Positions 45,766 through 55,190 of a DNA stretch of 64,000 nucleotides are shown piece by piece. The stretch is from Lentilactobacillus buchneri (lineage in GTDB: Bacteria > Bacillota > Bacilli > Lactobacillales > Lactobacillaceae), in NCBI RefSeq assembly GCF_018314255.1, contig NZ_CP073066.1, forward strand, positions 2,294,001 through 2,358,000. Direction: 5' to 3'. Within the stretch, counting starts at the first letter, position 1, and every line of letters begins with the position of its first letter. The position numbers and the translations under genes are program-made. Under the pieces are notes generated by a model. The model did no database searches, had not been told where the DNA came from, and was given only the letters and a program-made list of their open reading frames with translations.

Positions 45766-48378
45766 ATGAATCCTGATAATTTAACGGAAGCCGTCACGCA
45801 GGCAATTTCTCAGGCCCAACAGATTGCGGCTACTCGAAAACAGCAAAACATTACCGTGGCCCATTTATTCAAATTCTTGGTTCAACCCGGCGAGTTGGCC
45901 CGAGAGATTTATTCTCAACTCGGATTGAATTTGGGAGATCTGAATGATGAACTGGATGCTGAAATTGATGCCATCGCGACGGTTGAAGGCAGCAACATTA
46001 ATTATGGTCAGTCACTCTCTTCCAATTTATACGAACTGTTGCAGAATGCTGAACAGATTAAAAATGAATTTGGCGATACCTACATCGCTGTTGACACCTT
46101 AACGATTGCTGTGATGCAGTTACACGGTGACAAATTTGCCGATTATCTTTCTCAACAAGGTATTACCGAGCAAAAGGTGCGCAACGTTGTGGAAAAAATT
46201 CGTGGCGGCCAAAAGGTGACGACCAAGAATCAAGAGGACAGTTATCAATCACTTGAAAAATATGGGACGGATTTAGTCCAGGCTGCCCGTGACAATAAGC
46301 TCGGTCCAATTATCGGTCGGGACGAGGAAATTCTCGATGTGATTCGGATTCTTTCCCGAAAGACTAAGAATAACCCGGTCCTGATCGGGGCGCCCGGTGT
46401 CGGCAAAACGGCGGTCGTTGAAGGCTTGGCAATGCGAATTGCCTCTAACGACGTCCCGGAAAACTTGAAGAATAAAACCATTTTTCAATTGGATATGGGA
46501 TCATTAATCGCCGGCGCCAAGTACCGGGGCGAATTTGAAGAGCGATTGCAGGCGGTGTTAAAAGAGGTCAAAAAAGCCGAGGGCCAAATCATCATGTTCA
46601 TCGATGAGATTCATAACATCGTCGGTGCTGGTAAAGCTGAGGGGAGTATGGATGCCGGCAATATCCTAAAGCCGATGTTAGCTCGTGGCGAATTGCATTT
46701 AATTGGGGCCACCACGATTGACGAATACCGGAAGTACATGGAAAAAGACAAGGCTCTTGAGCGTCGTTTCCAACGGGTCATGGTCCACGAACCCTCCGTT
46801 GGAGATACGGTGACAATTCTGCGTGGCTTGTCCGAAAGTTTGGAAATTCACCACGGCGTCAGAATCCATGACAACGCGTTGGTGGCTGCTGCCAAACTAT
46901 CTGACCGTTATATTACCGATCGCTATTTGCCGGATAAAGCCATTGATTTGGTTGACGAAGCCTCCGCTGAAATTCGGGTCGAAATGAACTCCAGTCCAAC
47001 TGAACTTGACCAATCAAAGCGCCAGATGATGCGCCTGGAAGTTGAAGAAGCTGCTCTCAAGCAGGAAACCGATGAGGCATCCAAGAAGCGGCTGAAAGAA
47101 GTCGAAGAAGAACTGGCCAATATTAAGGAAAAAGTCAACCAGTTAAATGCCCGTTGGTCGCAGGAAAAGGAAGCTATTAAGAAAATTTCCGACAAAAAGA
47201 AACAACTCGATCAGGCCAAGAATGAATTGAAACAGGCGGAAAACACCTATGATTTAAATCAGGCTGCCGTGTTGCAGCACGGAACCATTCCGCAGTTGGA
47301 AGCCGATTTGAAGAAGCTTGAAGATAACGATCAGCATTCCGATTGGCTGGTCAGCGAATCTGTTACCGCCAATGAAATTGCGGCGGTAGTGAGCCGAGAG
47401 ACCGGCATTCCGGTCACCAAATTAGTCGAGGGTGAACGAAAGAAATTGCTGCACTTGGCAGACAATCTGCACAAACGGGTAATTGGCCAAGATGCTGCAG
47501 TCACAGCTGTCTCAGATGCCGTTATTCGCTCACGTGCTGGCCTTCAAGACCCAAGCAAGCCACTGGGTTCATTCTTGTTCCTGGGGCCTACCGGAGTCGG
47601 TAAGACCGAATTAGCCAAAGCTTTAGCCGAAGACTTGTTTGATTCGGAAAATCACATGGTTCGAATTGATATGTCTGAGTATATGGAAAAGGAATCGGTT
47701 TCCCGCTTGGTCGGCGCTGCTCCGGGGTACGTCGGCTATGAAGAAGGCGGTCAGTTAACTGAAGCCGTGCGGCGCAATCCATACACGATTGTCTTATTTG
47801 ACGAAATTGAAAAGGCACATCCAGATGTCTTTAATATTTTGCTGCAGGTCTTGGATGACGGCCGTTTGACGGATAGTCAGGGACGGACGATCGATTTTAA
47901 AAACACCATTTTAATCATGACTTCTAACTTAGGTTCAGACATTTTGCTTGAAGGCACCGATGAGAACGGGGTTATTTCCCAAAAAGCCCAACAGCAGGTT
48001 AACCAATTATTAAAAGCTTCGTTCAAACCGGAATTTCTGAATCGAATCGATGATGTGATCACCTTTACACCGTTGACGAAGGCCGATATTGAACAGATTG
48101 TCCAGAAGCTGATTAATCAGTTATCTGGCCGTACCAAGGCTCAAGACATCAAATTGTCAATTTCTGACGAGGCCAAACGCTGGATTGCCAATAACGGCTA
48201 TGAACCGCAATATGGGGCTCGACCGCTTCAGCGTTATGTGACCAACGTCGTGGAAACTCCGCTGGCACGAATGATCGTGGCTGATCAGATCAAGCCTCAT
48301 AGCGTAGTTCACATTAACCTTGATAACGATCAGTTAAGCTTTGTTCCTGAACAATTACCTGCTGACGCACAGATTTAA
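45766..48378 (+). CDS. clpB: ATP-dependent disaggregase ClpB
   Basis: ClpB is the Hsp100 disaggregase working with DnaK. The 870-residue protein has the Clp N domain (about 1-145), first AAA+ module with Walker [14 protein letters not shown] (about 208), middle coiled-coil domain (about 400-530, long Glu/Lys-rich helices), second AAA+ module with Walker [15 protein letters not shown] (about 607) and the C-terminal D2-small domain. The middle domain separates it from ClpC. ATG follows AAGGTGA. The upstream CtsR site indicates class III heat-shock control. Confidence 0.97.
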   Translation: MNPDNLTEAVTQAISQAQQIAATRKQQNITVAHLFKFLVQPGELAREIYSQLGLNLGDLNDELDAEIDAIATVEGSNINYGQSLSSNLYELLQNAEQIKNEFGDTYIAVDTLTIAVMQLHGDKFADYLSQQGITEQKVRNVVEKIRGGQKVTTKNQEDSYQSLEKYGTDLVQAARDNKLGPIIGRDEEILDVIRILSRKTKNNPVLIGAPGVGKTAVVEGLAMRIASNDVPENLKNKTIFQLDMGSLIAGAKYRGEFEERLQAVLKEVKKAEGQIIMFIDEIHNIVGAGKAEGSMDAGNILKPMLARGELHLIGATTIDEYRKYMEKDKALERRFQRVMVHEPSVGDTVTILRGLSESLEIHHGVRIHDNALVAAAKLSDRYITDRYLPDKAIDLVDEASAEIRVEMNSSPTELDQSKRQMMRLEVEEAALKQETDEASKKRLKEVEEELANIKEKVNQLNARWSQEKEAIKKISDKKKQLDQAKNELKQAENTYDLNQAAVLQHGTIPQLEADLKKLEDNDQHSDWLVSESVTANEIAAVVSRETGIPVTKLVEGERKKLLHLADNLHKRVIGQDAAVTAVSDAVIRSRAGLQDPSKPLGSFLFLGPTGVGKTELAKALAEDLFDSENHMVRIDMSEYMEKESVSRLVGAAPGYVGYEEGGQLTEAVRRNPYTIVLFDEIEKAHPDVFNILLQVLDDGRLTDSQGRTIDFKNTILIMTSNLGSDILLEGTDENGVISQKAQQQVNQLLKASFKPEFLNRIDDVITFTPLTKADIEQIVQKLINQLSGRTKAQDIKLSISDEAKRWIANNGYEPQYGARPLQRYVTNVVETPLARMIVADQIKPHSVVHINLDNDQLSFVPEQLPADAQI

Positions 48379-48405
48379 ACCAAGCTACCTGGGGAGGAAT
48401 TCGGT

Positions 48406-49287
48406 GTGCCGATTAATTACCAGCTTCCAACTGAAAATCAAACTCAATTAGCCGTGGCGTATTTTCCCGCTGATCATCCAAAGGGAATTGTCCAACTTAT
48501 TCATGGCGCCTTGGAGCATAAGGAACGGTATTATGAATTTTGCCGGTTTTTGAGTGACCATGGCTATGTTGCGGTGATCTCAGATAATCGCGGCCACGGC
48601 CAATCAGTTTCCGACGATGACCCTTGGGGGATGATGCGCAGTCTGCCGCAATTAATCCATGATCAGCTGTTGGTTACCCAATTCATCAAAGCCCGGTATC
48701 CCAATCTGCCGGTCAGTCTGTTTGGTCATTCTTTTGGTTCTATCTTGGCGAGATTGTATTTACAGCACCACGACCAGGAAGTCAATGCGGTTGCGTTAAC
48801 CGGGACCACCAACTATATTCCGGTGGTGCCGCTTGGCTTATTCATTGGTTGGGTCTTTTTGAAATGCCATTCTGAAGATGCTAAATGGTCCTTGCTATCT
48901 AAAATTTCCGGCCTAACTCCGGGGGATCATTCCTGGTTGAGCTATAATCAGGCAAACATTCACCGGGTCAGTACAGATCCGTTAATGATGGATGAATATC
49001 CGGTTAAAAGTTTGGTAACACTGTGGCAGGGCGATTATTCCCTGAAACGCCTTCAAAAATTTGACTGTCACAATCCACAACTGCCAATTCTGAGTTTGGT
49101 CGGCAGTGAAGATAAGTTCAGTGGTGGTCAGAAGGGCTTGGCAGACACGGTTGCAACGCTGCATAGGATCGGCTATCGAAATGTGATCAGTCTGCAAGAG
49201 CCGCATATGAAGCATGAGGTTCTTCAAGAAACGCATCGGAAAGTTGTTTTTGAACGTCTGCTGCAGTTCTTTGACACACACCAGTAA
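48406..49287 (+). CDS. Alpha/beta hydrolase (lysophospholipase / monoacylglycerol-lipase-like)
   Basis: A 293-residue cytosolic serine hydrolase of the Hydrolase_4 group. The oxyanion region is VQLIHGALEHKERY (about 28-41), the nucleophile elbow GHSFGSILARLY (about 107), the likely acid Asp in LVGSEDKFSGG, and His in EPHMKHEVLQE near the C-terminus. No signal peptide is present. It is probably a lysophospholipase or esterase; the substrate cannot be named. The start is GTG 48406 after GGGGAGG. It is 27 bases after clpB and could be read through from it. Confidence 0.86.
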   Translation: MPINYQLPTENQTQLAVAYFPADHPKGIVQLIHGALEHKERYYEFCRFLSDHGYVAVISDNRGHGQSVSDDDPWGMMRSLPQLIHDQLLVTQFIKARYPNLPVSLFGHSFGSILARLYLQHHDQEVNAVALTGTTNYIPVVPLGLFIGWVFLKCHSEDAKWSLLSKISGLTPGDHSWLSYNQANIHRVSTDPLMMDEYPVKSLVTLWQGDYSLKRLQKFDCHNPQLPILSLVGSEDKFSGGQKGLADTVATLHRIGYRNVISLQEPHMKHEVLQETHRKVVFERLLQFFDTHQ

Positions 49288-49303
49288 AGTTGATTGAGAC
49301 AAC

Positions 49304-49337
49304 AAAAAGGCTATGGCAAAATCTGCCATAGCCTTTT
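49304..49337 (+). terminator. Bidirectional terminator between convergent genes
   Basis: AAAAAGGCTATGGCA (49304-49318) with TGCCATAGCCTTTT (49324-49337): a near-perfect stem with A-rich and T-rich flanks, able to stop transcription from both the hydrolase gene and the minus-strand gene. Confidence 0.92.
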
Positions 49338-49351
49338 AACGTTTCGAAAAA

Positions 49352-49558
49352 CTATTCTTTTGATTTACTTGATGTTGCTGAATCCTTGCTGATCAGATAG
49401 ATACCGTTTACGGCAATAAATGCAGTAATTGCGGCAGCAATTCCGATTTGGGAAGGATCCCACGTTCGAACTTCGAGGGCGGAACCTATGTAACCAATGA
49501 TTTCTCCAAAGATGTATGCCCACAAAACAGCTACAATATTTGAACTAATAAGTTTCAT
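49352..49558 (-). CDS. Small two-helix membrane protein (DUF2929 family)
   Basis: A 68-residue membrane protein resembling DUF2929 (YjzD-like) proteins of lactobacilli. There are two hydrophobic segments, IVAVLWAYIFGEIIGYIG near the N-terminus (the W-GE--GYIGSAL pattern is the family mark) and IGIAAAITAFIAVNGIYLI, and a polar Ser/Lys tail. The ATG ending at 49558 is preferred over an upstream in-frame codon because GAGGTGG lies about seven bases before it. The function is unknown. The bidirectional terminator lies downstream. Confidence 0.82.
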   Translation of the reverse strand: MKLISSNIVAVLWAYIFGEIIGYIGSALEVRTWDPSQIGIAAAITAFIAVNGIYLISKDSATSSKSKE

Positions 49559-49656
49559 GTCTAATGCCACCTCACAATCAATAGCATTTTAGCATATATT
49601 TTGTGAAAAATCATCATTTATTTAATTTGCCAATTTGAATGTGGGCTTGATATATT

Positions 49657-49665
49657 TGGTATAAT
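49657..49665 (+). promoter_or_regulatory. Extended -10 promoter for dnaE
   Basis: TGGTATAAT with a perfect TATAAT (49660-49665) and extended TG, 26 bases before the dnaE start. Confidence 0.68.
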
Positions 49666-49691
49666 TTTAATTAAGAAAGAAGGGCAATCCT

Positions 49692-52600
49692 GTGAGTTAT
49701 GTTCCGTTGCAAGTCATAAGTTCATACAGTTTACTGCAGAGTCCGATTCGCATTGCGGACTTGATTGCTGAAGCCAAGGATCGCGGTTATCAGGCGTTAG
49801 CGTTAACTGACCTCAACGTGATGTATGGGGCCGTGGAATTCTACGACGCTTGTTTAAAGGCCGCCATTAAGCCACTGATCGGTCTGACTTTGCAGCTGCC
49901 CGGCTTGATTTTGACCGATAAAGAATATGGGTGGGTGCTGATTGCCAAAAACCAGCAAGGATATGCCAATCTTCTCAAATTATCAACATTAAAGATGACC
50001 ATGCCCGAATTGACAGCTTCTCAGTTAGGTGACTATTTGAGTGATTTAGTTCTGATTTTGCCGCCGGCAGCAGAAATGAATGACCTGCTTCTACAAGGGC
50101 GGGCTGATGACGCTGCTGATTTGATTGATCAGGTCAAATCCCTCGGGATTGATCCTAATGCCCTTAAAATCGGTGTCGACTACCATTCCTCGGACAGCTT
50201 AAATGACATGTTAAGTAAGCTGGCGGCTGACAAGCAAGTTGCTTTGGTGGCGGATTCGCCAGTTGAATACTTAAACGCCACCGACTATTTTTCCATGCAG
50301 GTTCTAAAAAATATCGGCGCGGGAGAAAAAATCGCCAACGTGGCCCAATTCAGTAAGCAAGTGGGGCCCTACTGGCTGCGTCCGGCGACACAAATTGAGG
50401 CTCAATACCGTCAGGTTCACCTCGCTGACGCGCTGACGCAAGTCGACCAAATTGTCGCTGATTGCAATGTCGAGATTAAGAAACAGCAGCCCAAATTGCC
50501 CCAATTCGACACACCAAACGGTATCGATTCCGGAACTTACCTGCGCCAGCTTTGCGAAACGGGACTGGCGGATCGACTAAAGAAAAATCAGATTACAGAT
50601 GCGACCCCTTATCATCGCCGGCTGGATCAAGAGTTATCAGTGATTCATTCGATGGGCTTTGATAATTACTTCTTGATTGTTTGGGATGTGATTAATTTCG
50701 CTCACCAGACTGACATCATTACCGGCCCTGGGCGTGGATCGGCCGCTGGGTCATTAGTGGCGTATACCTTAACGATTACCGACGTCGATCCAATTAAATA
50801 TGATTTGCTGTTTGAACGTTTCTTGAATCCTGAACGGGTTCAGATGCCGGATATTGATTTGGATATTCCAGACGACAAACGCGATGAAGTCATCCAATAT
50901 GTCCATCAAAAATACGGTCACAAACGGGTTGCCCAAATCATCACATTTGGCACTTTGGCAGCGAAGCAATCGATCAGAGATGTCGGCCGGGTGTTTGGCT
51001 TGAATACTGCCCAGCAAGATCAGTGGAGTAAGGCCATTCCCAACGCATTTCACGTGACCCTCAAAGACGCTTTGGCGAATTCCCAGCGACTGAAGAATCT
51101 GGTGGCTGACAGTCCGCTCAATGAAGCACTCTACCAAACCGCCCAAGCGCTGGAAGGCTTGCCAAGACACTATTCGACCCACGCTGCCGGACTGGTATTA
51201 AGCGACGATCCCCTGGTGAATTTAGTGCCGCTTCAAAATGGCAACGAAGGGCTGTTGATGACTCAGTATTCCAAAGATTATGTTGAATCGGTTGGGTTGT
51301 TGAAAATGGATTTTCTGGGACTCCGGAATCTGTCAATTTTGGGTGATGCCCTGGAGCAGGTTCAACTAACCACCGGAAAGGTTCTGGACATTTCTGCTGT
51401 GCCCTTGGATGACGCCAAGACGATTCAATTATTCGCCGACGGGGACACGACTGGCATTTTCCAATTTGAGTCCAACGGCATTCGAAATGTCCTGAGGCGT
51501 CTGCATCCCGAACGGTTCGAAGACATTGCCCTGGTCAACGCGCTTTATCGACCGGGACCCATGCAGAACATTGATGAGGTGGTTAAGCGAAAAACCAATC
51601 ATGAAGCGTTAACCTACCCGGACGACTCGCTCAAAGATATTCTCCAGCCGACTTATGGCGTAATTGTCTATCAGGAGCAAGTGATGCTGGTCGCTTCCAA
51701 AATGGCCGGTTTCTCTCTAGGTCAAGCTGATATTTTACGGCGGGCGATGAGTAAGAAAAAGCTTGGCGTGATGGAACAAATGAAGGCTCAGTTCATGACC
51801 GGCGCCAAACAGCGGGGATATTCAGATTCAGTCGCCAATAAGGTCTTTGACTATATCGAGCGGTTTGCCAACTACGGCTTCAACAAATCCCATGCGGTTG
51901 CCTATAGCAAGATGGCTTATGAATTAGCCTACTTGAAAGTTTATTACCCAGGCGAATTTCACGTTGCCCTGTTAAATTCGGTCAACAATAATTCGGTTAA
52001 GGTCAAGGAATACATCCAAGCTGCCAAATCAATGGGGGTCAAGGTTGTTGGCCCAAATATTAATCATAGTGAAGCCCGGTTTACCTTTCAAGATCAACAA
52101 ATTGTGTTTGGCCTTGATTCAATCAAAGGCGTGCGTCACGACATGGTAGTGGATTTATTGGCTGAGCGACAACAAAACGGGCCATTTAAGTCGTTTCCGG
52201 ACTTTTTGAGCCGCCTGCCCGGCAAGTACCGCAAAGTTGAATTGATCAATGCCTTGATTTATGCCGGCGCATTGGATGTTTTTCCATTTAACCGTTCCGA
52301 ATTAATCGCTGCCGCCCCTGAATTTATCAGCTCCGTTGAATTAAGCGGCAATTCGATGAGCTTGTTCAAAGCATTGGAGCCCAAAATGCCAAAGATGCCC
52401 GAGATGCCTCTGATGGACAAGCTGGAAAAAGAAAATGCTTATTTAGGGGCTTACTTATCTGGTCACCCGACAGAACGATTTGCCCCCTTGGCACAGCGAT
52501 TAAATGCTGAGACAACCGCTACGTTGAGTTCAGGTATGAAAAATATTTACTTGATTCTCTACATTACCAAGGTTAAGATTATTCGGACCAAAACCGGCAA

Positions 52601-53039
52601 ACAAATGGCCTTTTTAGACGGTAATGATCAGGTGGGGCAGACTTCGGTGACTGTTTTTCCCAACTTATTTACCAAGACCCAGTCATGGCTTCACAAAGAT
52701 TTGGTGATTTTGATCAAAGGTAACGTCGAGAAAGTCAACGATCTTCAGGTGGTCGCCAATGACATCCAGCCGGCGGCTAACGCCCTGATGAACCTCAAGC
52801 GATCAAAACAGCAATCTAAATGGTATTTGCGAATTGATCGCGAACATGACAAAAATACAATGTTTCACAAACTGGCCGACCTGAGCAGCCAATATCACGG
52901 CCAGGTCCCGGTTATCGTTTTTGAAACAGAAACCAAAAAAACTTGGCAGCTCGAGGACAAGCTGTGGCTAAATCCAAGTTCTGAAACCAAAGAGCAATTA
53001 ATCACAATCTTTGGCAGGAATAATGTGGTTTATAAGTAA
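49692..53039 (+). CDS. dnaE: DNA polymerase III subunit alpha (DnaE)
   Basis: A C-family replicative polymerase, 1115 residues, the DnaE rather than PolC type since no exonuclease insert is present. In Firmicutes DnaE extends primers before PolC takes over. The catalytic Asp motif MPDIDLDIPD is at about 384-393, with GPGRGSAAGSLVAY at about 344 and YGFNKSHAVAYSKMAYELAYL at about 728. The N-terminal PHP domain is present but lacks the usual His-rich metal motifs (see findings). An OB fold lies near the C-terminus. GTG start. Directly followed, after a spacer, by pyk. Confidence 0.96.
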   Translation: MSYVPLQVISSYSLLQSPIRIADLIAEAKDRGYQALALTDLNVMYGAVEFYDACLKAAIKPLIGLTLQLPGLILTDKEYGWVLIAKNQQGYANLLKLSTLKMTMPELTASQLGDYLSDLVLILPPAAEMNDLLLQGRADDAADLIDQVKSLGIDPNALKIGVDYHSSDSLNDMLSKLAADKQVALVADSPVEYLNATDYFSMQVLKNIGAGEKIANVAQFSKQVGPYWLRPATQIEAQYRQVHLADALTQVDQIVADCNVEIKKQQPKLPQFDTPNGIDSGTYLRQLCETGLADRLKKNQITDATPYHRRLDQELSVIHSMGFDNYFLIVWDVINFAHQTDIITGPGRGSAAGSLVAYTLTITDVDPIKYDLLFERFLNPERVQMPDIDLDIPDDKRDEVIQYVHQKYGHKRVAQIITFGTLAAKQSIRDVGRVFGLNTAQQDQWSKAIPNAFHVTLKDALANSQRLKNLVADSPLNEALYQTAQALEGLPRHYSTHAAGLVLSDDPLVNLVPLQNGNEGLLMTQYSKDYVESVGLLKMDFLGLRNLSILGDALEQVQLTTGKVLDISAVPLDDAKTIQLFADGDTTGIFQFESNGIRNVLRRLHPERFEDIALVNALYRPGPMQNIDEVVKRKTNHEALTYPDDSLKDILQPTYGVIVYQEQVMLVASKMAGFSLGQADILRRAMSKKKLGVMEQMKAQFMTGAKQRGYSDSVANKVFDYIERFANYGFNKSHAVAYSKMAYELAYLKVYYPGEFHVALLNSVNNNSVKVKEYIQAAKSMGVKVVGPNINHSEARFTFQDQQIVFGLDSIKGVRHDMVVDLLAERQQNGPFKSFPDFLSRLPGKYRKVELINALIYAGALDVFPFNRSELIAAAPEFISSVELSGNSMSLFKALEPKMPKMPEMPLMDKLEKENAYLGAYLSGHPTERFAPLAQRLNAETTATLSSGMKNIYLILYITKVKIIRTKTGKQMAFLDGNDQVGQTSVTVFPNLFTKTQSWLHKDLVILIKGNVEKVNDLQVVANDIQPAANALMNLKRSKQQSKWYLRIDREHDKNTMFHKLADLSSQYHGQVPVIVFETETKKTWQLEDKLWLNPSSETKEQLITIFGRNNVVYK

Positions 53040-53137
53040 ATTTTTGGAATAATTTTTCAGAAGTCAGGTTCATTACGTAAAGGCTTTCATTTGCGGTAGA
53101 CCTAACTTTTGCCATTCCAAGTCGGTGCTGGAAAGCC

Positions 53138-53161
53138 CGCTTACCCCCAAAAGGTGGGCGA
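53138..53161 (+). other. Hairpins between dnaE and pyk
   Basis: CGCTTACC pairs with GGTGGGCG (including G-T pairs) around a CCCAAAA loop, and TTCCA/TGGAA form a second stem just upstream (about 53115-53133). No T-run follows either. The 247-base spacer holds no open reading frame of note besides these and the pyk promoter. Confidence 0.45.
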
Positions 53162-53186
53162 CAACCCGCTTAAAAAGTGATAAAAT
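53158..53186 (+). promoter_or_regulatory. Promoter of pyk
   Basis: GCGACA (53158-53163), 17 bases, TAAAAT (53181-53186), with an extended TG before the -10. It leaves a leader of about 95 bases before pyk. Confidence 0.65.
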
Positions 53187-53286
53187 ACGATTGAAATCTA
53201 AAAGGATACCGATGCGTTATTTAAATTGTTTTGCGACATTTTAATAAGGTGTTGCGTGCCCAAAAACCGAAGGAGAGATTTTACTT

Positions 53287-55044
53287 ATGAAGAAAACTAA
53301 GATCGTAAGTACATTAGGCCCAGCAAGTACTGATGTAGACACAATTACTAAGCTGATTGAAGCTGGAGCTAATGTTTTCCGATTTAACTTTTCACATGGT
53401 GACCACCCTGAACATCTTGATCGTATGAACAAGGTTCACGAAGCTGAAAAGAAGACTGGCAAGACTGTTGGAATTATGCTTGATACCAAAGGTGCTGAAA
53501 TTCGGACAACTGTTCAAAAAGACGGCAAGATCGAATTCCACACTGGCGATGTTTTCCGTATTTCAATGGACGCAAGTCTTGAGGGTACTAAAGACAAGAT
53601 CGCGGTTACTTACCCTGGACTCTTTGACGATGTTCACGAAGGCGGCCATGTTCTTTTCGATGATGGTTTGTTGGACACTGTTGTCACTAAAAAAGACGAT
53701 GCTAACAAAGAATTAGTTGTCACTGTTCAAAACGACAGCACTCTTGGTTCACGTAAAGGTGTTAACGCACCCGGCGTTTCAATCAACCTGCCTGGTATCA
53801 CTGAAAAAGATTCAGATGATATTCGTTTTGGTTTGGACAATGACATTGACTTCATTTCTGCTTCATTCGTTCGTAAAGCCCAAGATGTTTTGGACATCCG
53901 TGAATTGCTTGAAGAAAAGCATATGGAACATGTTCAAATCTTCCCTAAGATTGAATCACAAGAAGGTATCAACAACTTTGACGATATCATCAAGGTATCT
54001 GATGGTTTAATGGTTGCCCGTGGTGATATGGGTGTTGAAATTCCAGCAGAAAACGTTCCGTTGGTCCAAAAGACTTTGATCAAGAAATGTAACCAACTTG
54101 GCAAGCCGGTTATCACCGCTACTCAAATGCTTGATTCAATGCAGGAAAACCCACGTCCTACTCGTGCCGAAGCTTCTGATGTTGCCAATGCCGTCTTTGA
54201 TGGTACTGATGCAACGATGCTTTCTGGTGAAAGTGCTAATGGTGATTACCCTGTTGAATCAGTTCAAACGATGGCTCGTATCGATGTTAAGGCTGAAAAT
54301 GCCTTTAGCGAATTTGGTACCCCACGTCCAGAATTTGACTCAAGTGATGTTACTGAATCAATTGGTGACTCAGTTGCCCGTGTTGCCAAAGAATTAGGCG
54401 TTCACTGCATCGTTGCAGCTACCCGTTCTGGTTACACTGCACGAATGATCTCCAAGTATCATCCAGATGCTGACATCCTGGCCATTACTTTCGACGAACG
54501 TACTCGTCGCGGTTTGATGGTTAACTGGGGTGTTCACCCAATCTTGGTTGACGAAGTTAAGAGCACTGATGAAATCTTTGAATTAGCTTCAAAGAAGGCT
54601 CTCGAAACTGGTTTAGCTAAGGAAGGCGATTTGATTATCGTTACTGCCGGAGTTCCTGTTGGTGAGAGTGGTACCACCAACTTGATGAGAATCCAACTGA
54701 TCGGTTCAAAGCTGGTTCAAGGTCAAGGAGTTGGTGACAAGACTGTTATTGGTAAAGCGGTTGTTGCTAAAAACGCTGCTGATGCCAAGAGCAAAGTAAC
54801 TGAAGGCAGTATCTTGGTTACTAAGTCAACTGACAAAGAATACTTACCAGCTATTGAAAAGGCAAGCGCCGTAGTTGTTGAAACCGGCGGCTTGACTTCA
54901 CACGCAGCTGTTGTTGGTATTTCAATGGGAATCCCCGTTGTTGTTGGTGCAGCTGATGCTACCAGCAAGATTTCTGACGGTGAATTGATTACCGTTGATT
55001 CACATCGGGGCGTTATTTACCATGGTGCTTCATCATCAATCTAA
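53287..55044 (+). CDS. pyk: Pyruvate kinase
   Basis: Pyruvate kinase converts PEP and ADP to pyruvate and ATP. The 585-residue protein is the long form found in bacilli and lactobacilli. The (beta/alpha)8 barrel has KIVSTLGPAS, MLDTKGAEIRT, IFPKIESQEGINN (active-site Lys/Glu) and ARGDMGVEIP (about 241). The allosteric C-domain is followed by an extra PEP-utiliser domain (about 475-585) with GGLTSHAAVVGISMGIP at about 533, which retains the T-S-H. Codon use is that of a highly expressed gene. It lies right after dnaE with no pfkA. Confidence 0.97.
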   Translation: MKKTKIVSTLGPASTDVDTITKLIEAGANVFRFNFSHGDHPEHLDRMNKVHEAEKKTGKTVGIMLDTKGAEIRTTVQKDGKIEFHTGDVFRISMDASLEGTKDKIAVTYPGLFDDVHEGGHVLFDDGLLDTVVTKKDDANKELVVTVQNDSTLGSRKGVNAPGVSINLPGITEKDSDDIRFGLDNDIDFISASFVRKAQDVLDIRELLEEKHMEHVQIFPKIESQEGINNFDDIIKVSDGLMVARGDMGVEIPAENVPLVQKTLIKKCNQLGKPVITATQMLDSMQENPRPTRAEASDVANAVFDGTDATMLSGESANGDYPVESVQTMARIDVKAENAFSEFGTPRPEFDSSDVTESIGDSVARVAKELGVHCIVAATRSGYTARMISKYHPDADILAITFDERTRRGLMVNWGVHPILVDEVKSTDEIFELASKKALETGLAKEGDLIIVTAGVPVGESGTTNLMRIQLIGSKLVQGQGVGDKTVIGKAVVAKNAADAKSKVTEGSILVTKSTDKEYLPAIEKASAVVVETGGLTSHAAVVGISMGIPVVVGAADATSKISDGELITVDSHRGVIYHGASSSI

Positions 55045-55076
55045 ATTTAACTTGTGAGTAATCACAATTAATCATG

Positions 55077-55112
55077 ACAGGTCCGGGCGGTTAATCCGTT
55101 CGGACCTGTTTC
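55077..55112 (+). terminator. Terminator after pyk
   Basis: A 14-base stem from 55077-55090 (starting ACAGGTCCG) with 55096-55109 (ending CGGACCTGT), five-base loop, followed by a short TT stretch. Confidence 0.8.
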
Positions 55113-55190
55113 CTGTTATGATAAGGGCGGTCGAATTTTCACTGAAAAACGTGTAAAATAAGATTAAGCTCGATTAGATCGGAGATAAGC

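Noticed and set aside
53076..53089. A cre-like sequence upstream of pyk
   Set aside because: It matches the catabolite-response consensus at 12 of 14 positions, but the central CG, which is usually essential, is GG here, and it lies about 100 bases before the promoter.
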